A DNA stretch of 64,000 nt from Deltaproteobacteria bacterium (GTDB lineage Bacteria; Desulfobacterota; Binatia; UTPRO1). Location: positions 1 through 64,000 of the forward strand of contig JADLHM010000092.1 in assembly GCA_020848745.1 (NCBI GenBank). Reading direction: 5' to 3'. Below the pieces are notes generated by a model, which was not told the origin of the DNA, made no database searches, and saw only the letters and a program-made list of their open reading frames with translations. Position numbers and translations under genes: made by a program. This document shows positions 63,453 through 64,000 of the stretch, in pieces. How positions within the stretch are numbered: the first letter of the stretch is position 1; each line of letters opens with the position of its first letter.

Positions 63453-64000
63453 CTCGCTGCGCCTCCTCCTCGTCGGCGCGGCGTTCGCCGTGCTCCTGGC
63501 GACGATGCTCGCCGGCGCGGCGAGCGGGCTCTTCCTCGACGCGCTCTGGTTCCGCCAGCTCGGCGCCTGGGTGGTGTTCCGCACCCGCCTCCTGGCGCAG
63601 CTGGCGTGCTTCGCCGCCACCTTCGTACCGACGTTCGCGCTGGTGGCGGCGGTCGGTCTGCGCGCCGTCCGCCAGGTGCGCCAGGCGGGCGTGGTGCGCG
63701 TGGTGTTCCGCCGCACGACGGACGGCCAGGCGTCGCTGCCCGAGCTGGTCGCGCCGCTCGCGGGACGGCTTCCGTGGCGCGCGCTCGTCCTCGGCGCGGC
63801 GGCGGTCGCGGCGGCCCTCGCGGGGATCGCGCAGGCGGCGAGCGCCGGGGCCTACCTCCTCTGGTGGTACGGCGGCGCCTTCGGCGCGGCCGATCCCGTC
63901 TTCGGCCGCGACGTCGGCTTCTTCGTGTTCGCGCTGCCGGCTCTGAAGAGTATGGCCGGAGCGGCGACCGGGGCGGTCGTCCTGGCGACGATCGTCGCGG
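63445..64000 (+). CDS. UPF0182 family large membrane protein, 5' part
   Basis: From the GTG at 63445, which overlaps the YkvA gene, the frame stays open to the window end (185 codons). It shows two early membrane helices, LLLVGAAFAVLLATMLAG and LAQLACFAATFVPTF, and the family motif DPVFGRDVGFFVFALPAL. Family members have about 900 residues, so most of the gene is outside the window. Function unknown. Confidence 0.85.
   Translation, partial: MPSSLRLLLVGAAFAVLLATMLAGAASGLFLDALWFRQLGAWVVFRTRLLAQLACFAATFVPTFALVAAVGLRAVRQVRQAGVVRVVFRRTTDGQASLPELVAPLAGRLPWRALVLGAAAVAAALAGIAQAASAGAYLLWWYGGAFGAADPVFGRDVGFFVFALPALKSMAGAATGAVVLATIVA

Overview
The window is very GC-rich chromosomal DNA with strong G/C preference at third codon positions and dense gene packing. 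It carries a Gram-negative core: tolQRA-tolB-pal-cpoB, rseP, lipoproteins and periplasmic c-type cytochromes. The gene orders rpsB-tsf-pyrH-frr-uppS-cdsA-rseP, ilvN-ilvC-psd-pssA-leuA-leuCD-asd-truA and pgk-tpiA-secG-tRNA-Leu are the kind found in deltaproteobacteria-like lineages (Desulfobacterota, Myxococcota, Binatota). I cannot place it more precisely from sequence alone.

Layout. 1-4.4 kb: the 3' part of rarA, a sulfatase-fold protein with an unusual nucleophile motif, and a divergent GT-C/TPR membrane protein. 4.4-28.4 kb: an almost uninterrupted minus-strand housekeeping block. It is read from tolQ at the right end through Tol-Pal, ribF, rluD, rho, the rpsB translation/lipid cluster, tsaB and the branched-chain amino acid/phospholipid genes to truA. 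28.5-31.2 kb: divergently transcribed pgk, tpiA, secG and a tRNA-Leu(GAG). 31.2-41.7 kb: mixed accessory genes, including a phosphoribosyltransferase, a PolX-N-terminus-like HhH protein, an MltB-like lytic transglycosylase, a NarL-type two-component pair, a BON protein, a TerB/J protein followed by a cytochrome c remnant, a StyC-like membrane protein, CorA and an amidase. 41.8-44.2 kb: a small island of nucleotidyltransferase genes and fragments with poor coding density.

44.3-62.3 kb is the most interesting part. It packs together c-type cytochromes, an AMP-phosphorylase-type enzyme, a beta-CASP nuclease, a PRPP synthetase, three universal stress proteins (one fused to CBS domains), a CBS protein and a Mo/W formate dehydrogenase with hydrogenase-type diaphorase subunits. 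An APH/ATP-binding fusion protein with a defective Walker A, a globin-coupled histidine kinase and a sigma-54 response regulator complete it. The simplest reading is an oxygen- (or NO-) responsive energy-limitation module: the heme-globin kinase senses gas, the sigma-54 regulator activates transcription, and the products reroute electrons and recycle nucleotides. This is an inference from gene content and adjacency. 62.3-64 kb: a Phd/VapC-type toxin-antitoxin pair, a YkvA (DUF1232) protein and the start of a UPF0182 membrane protein that runs off the window.
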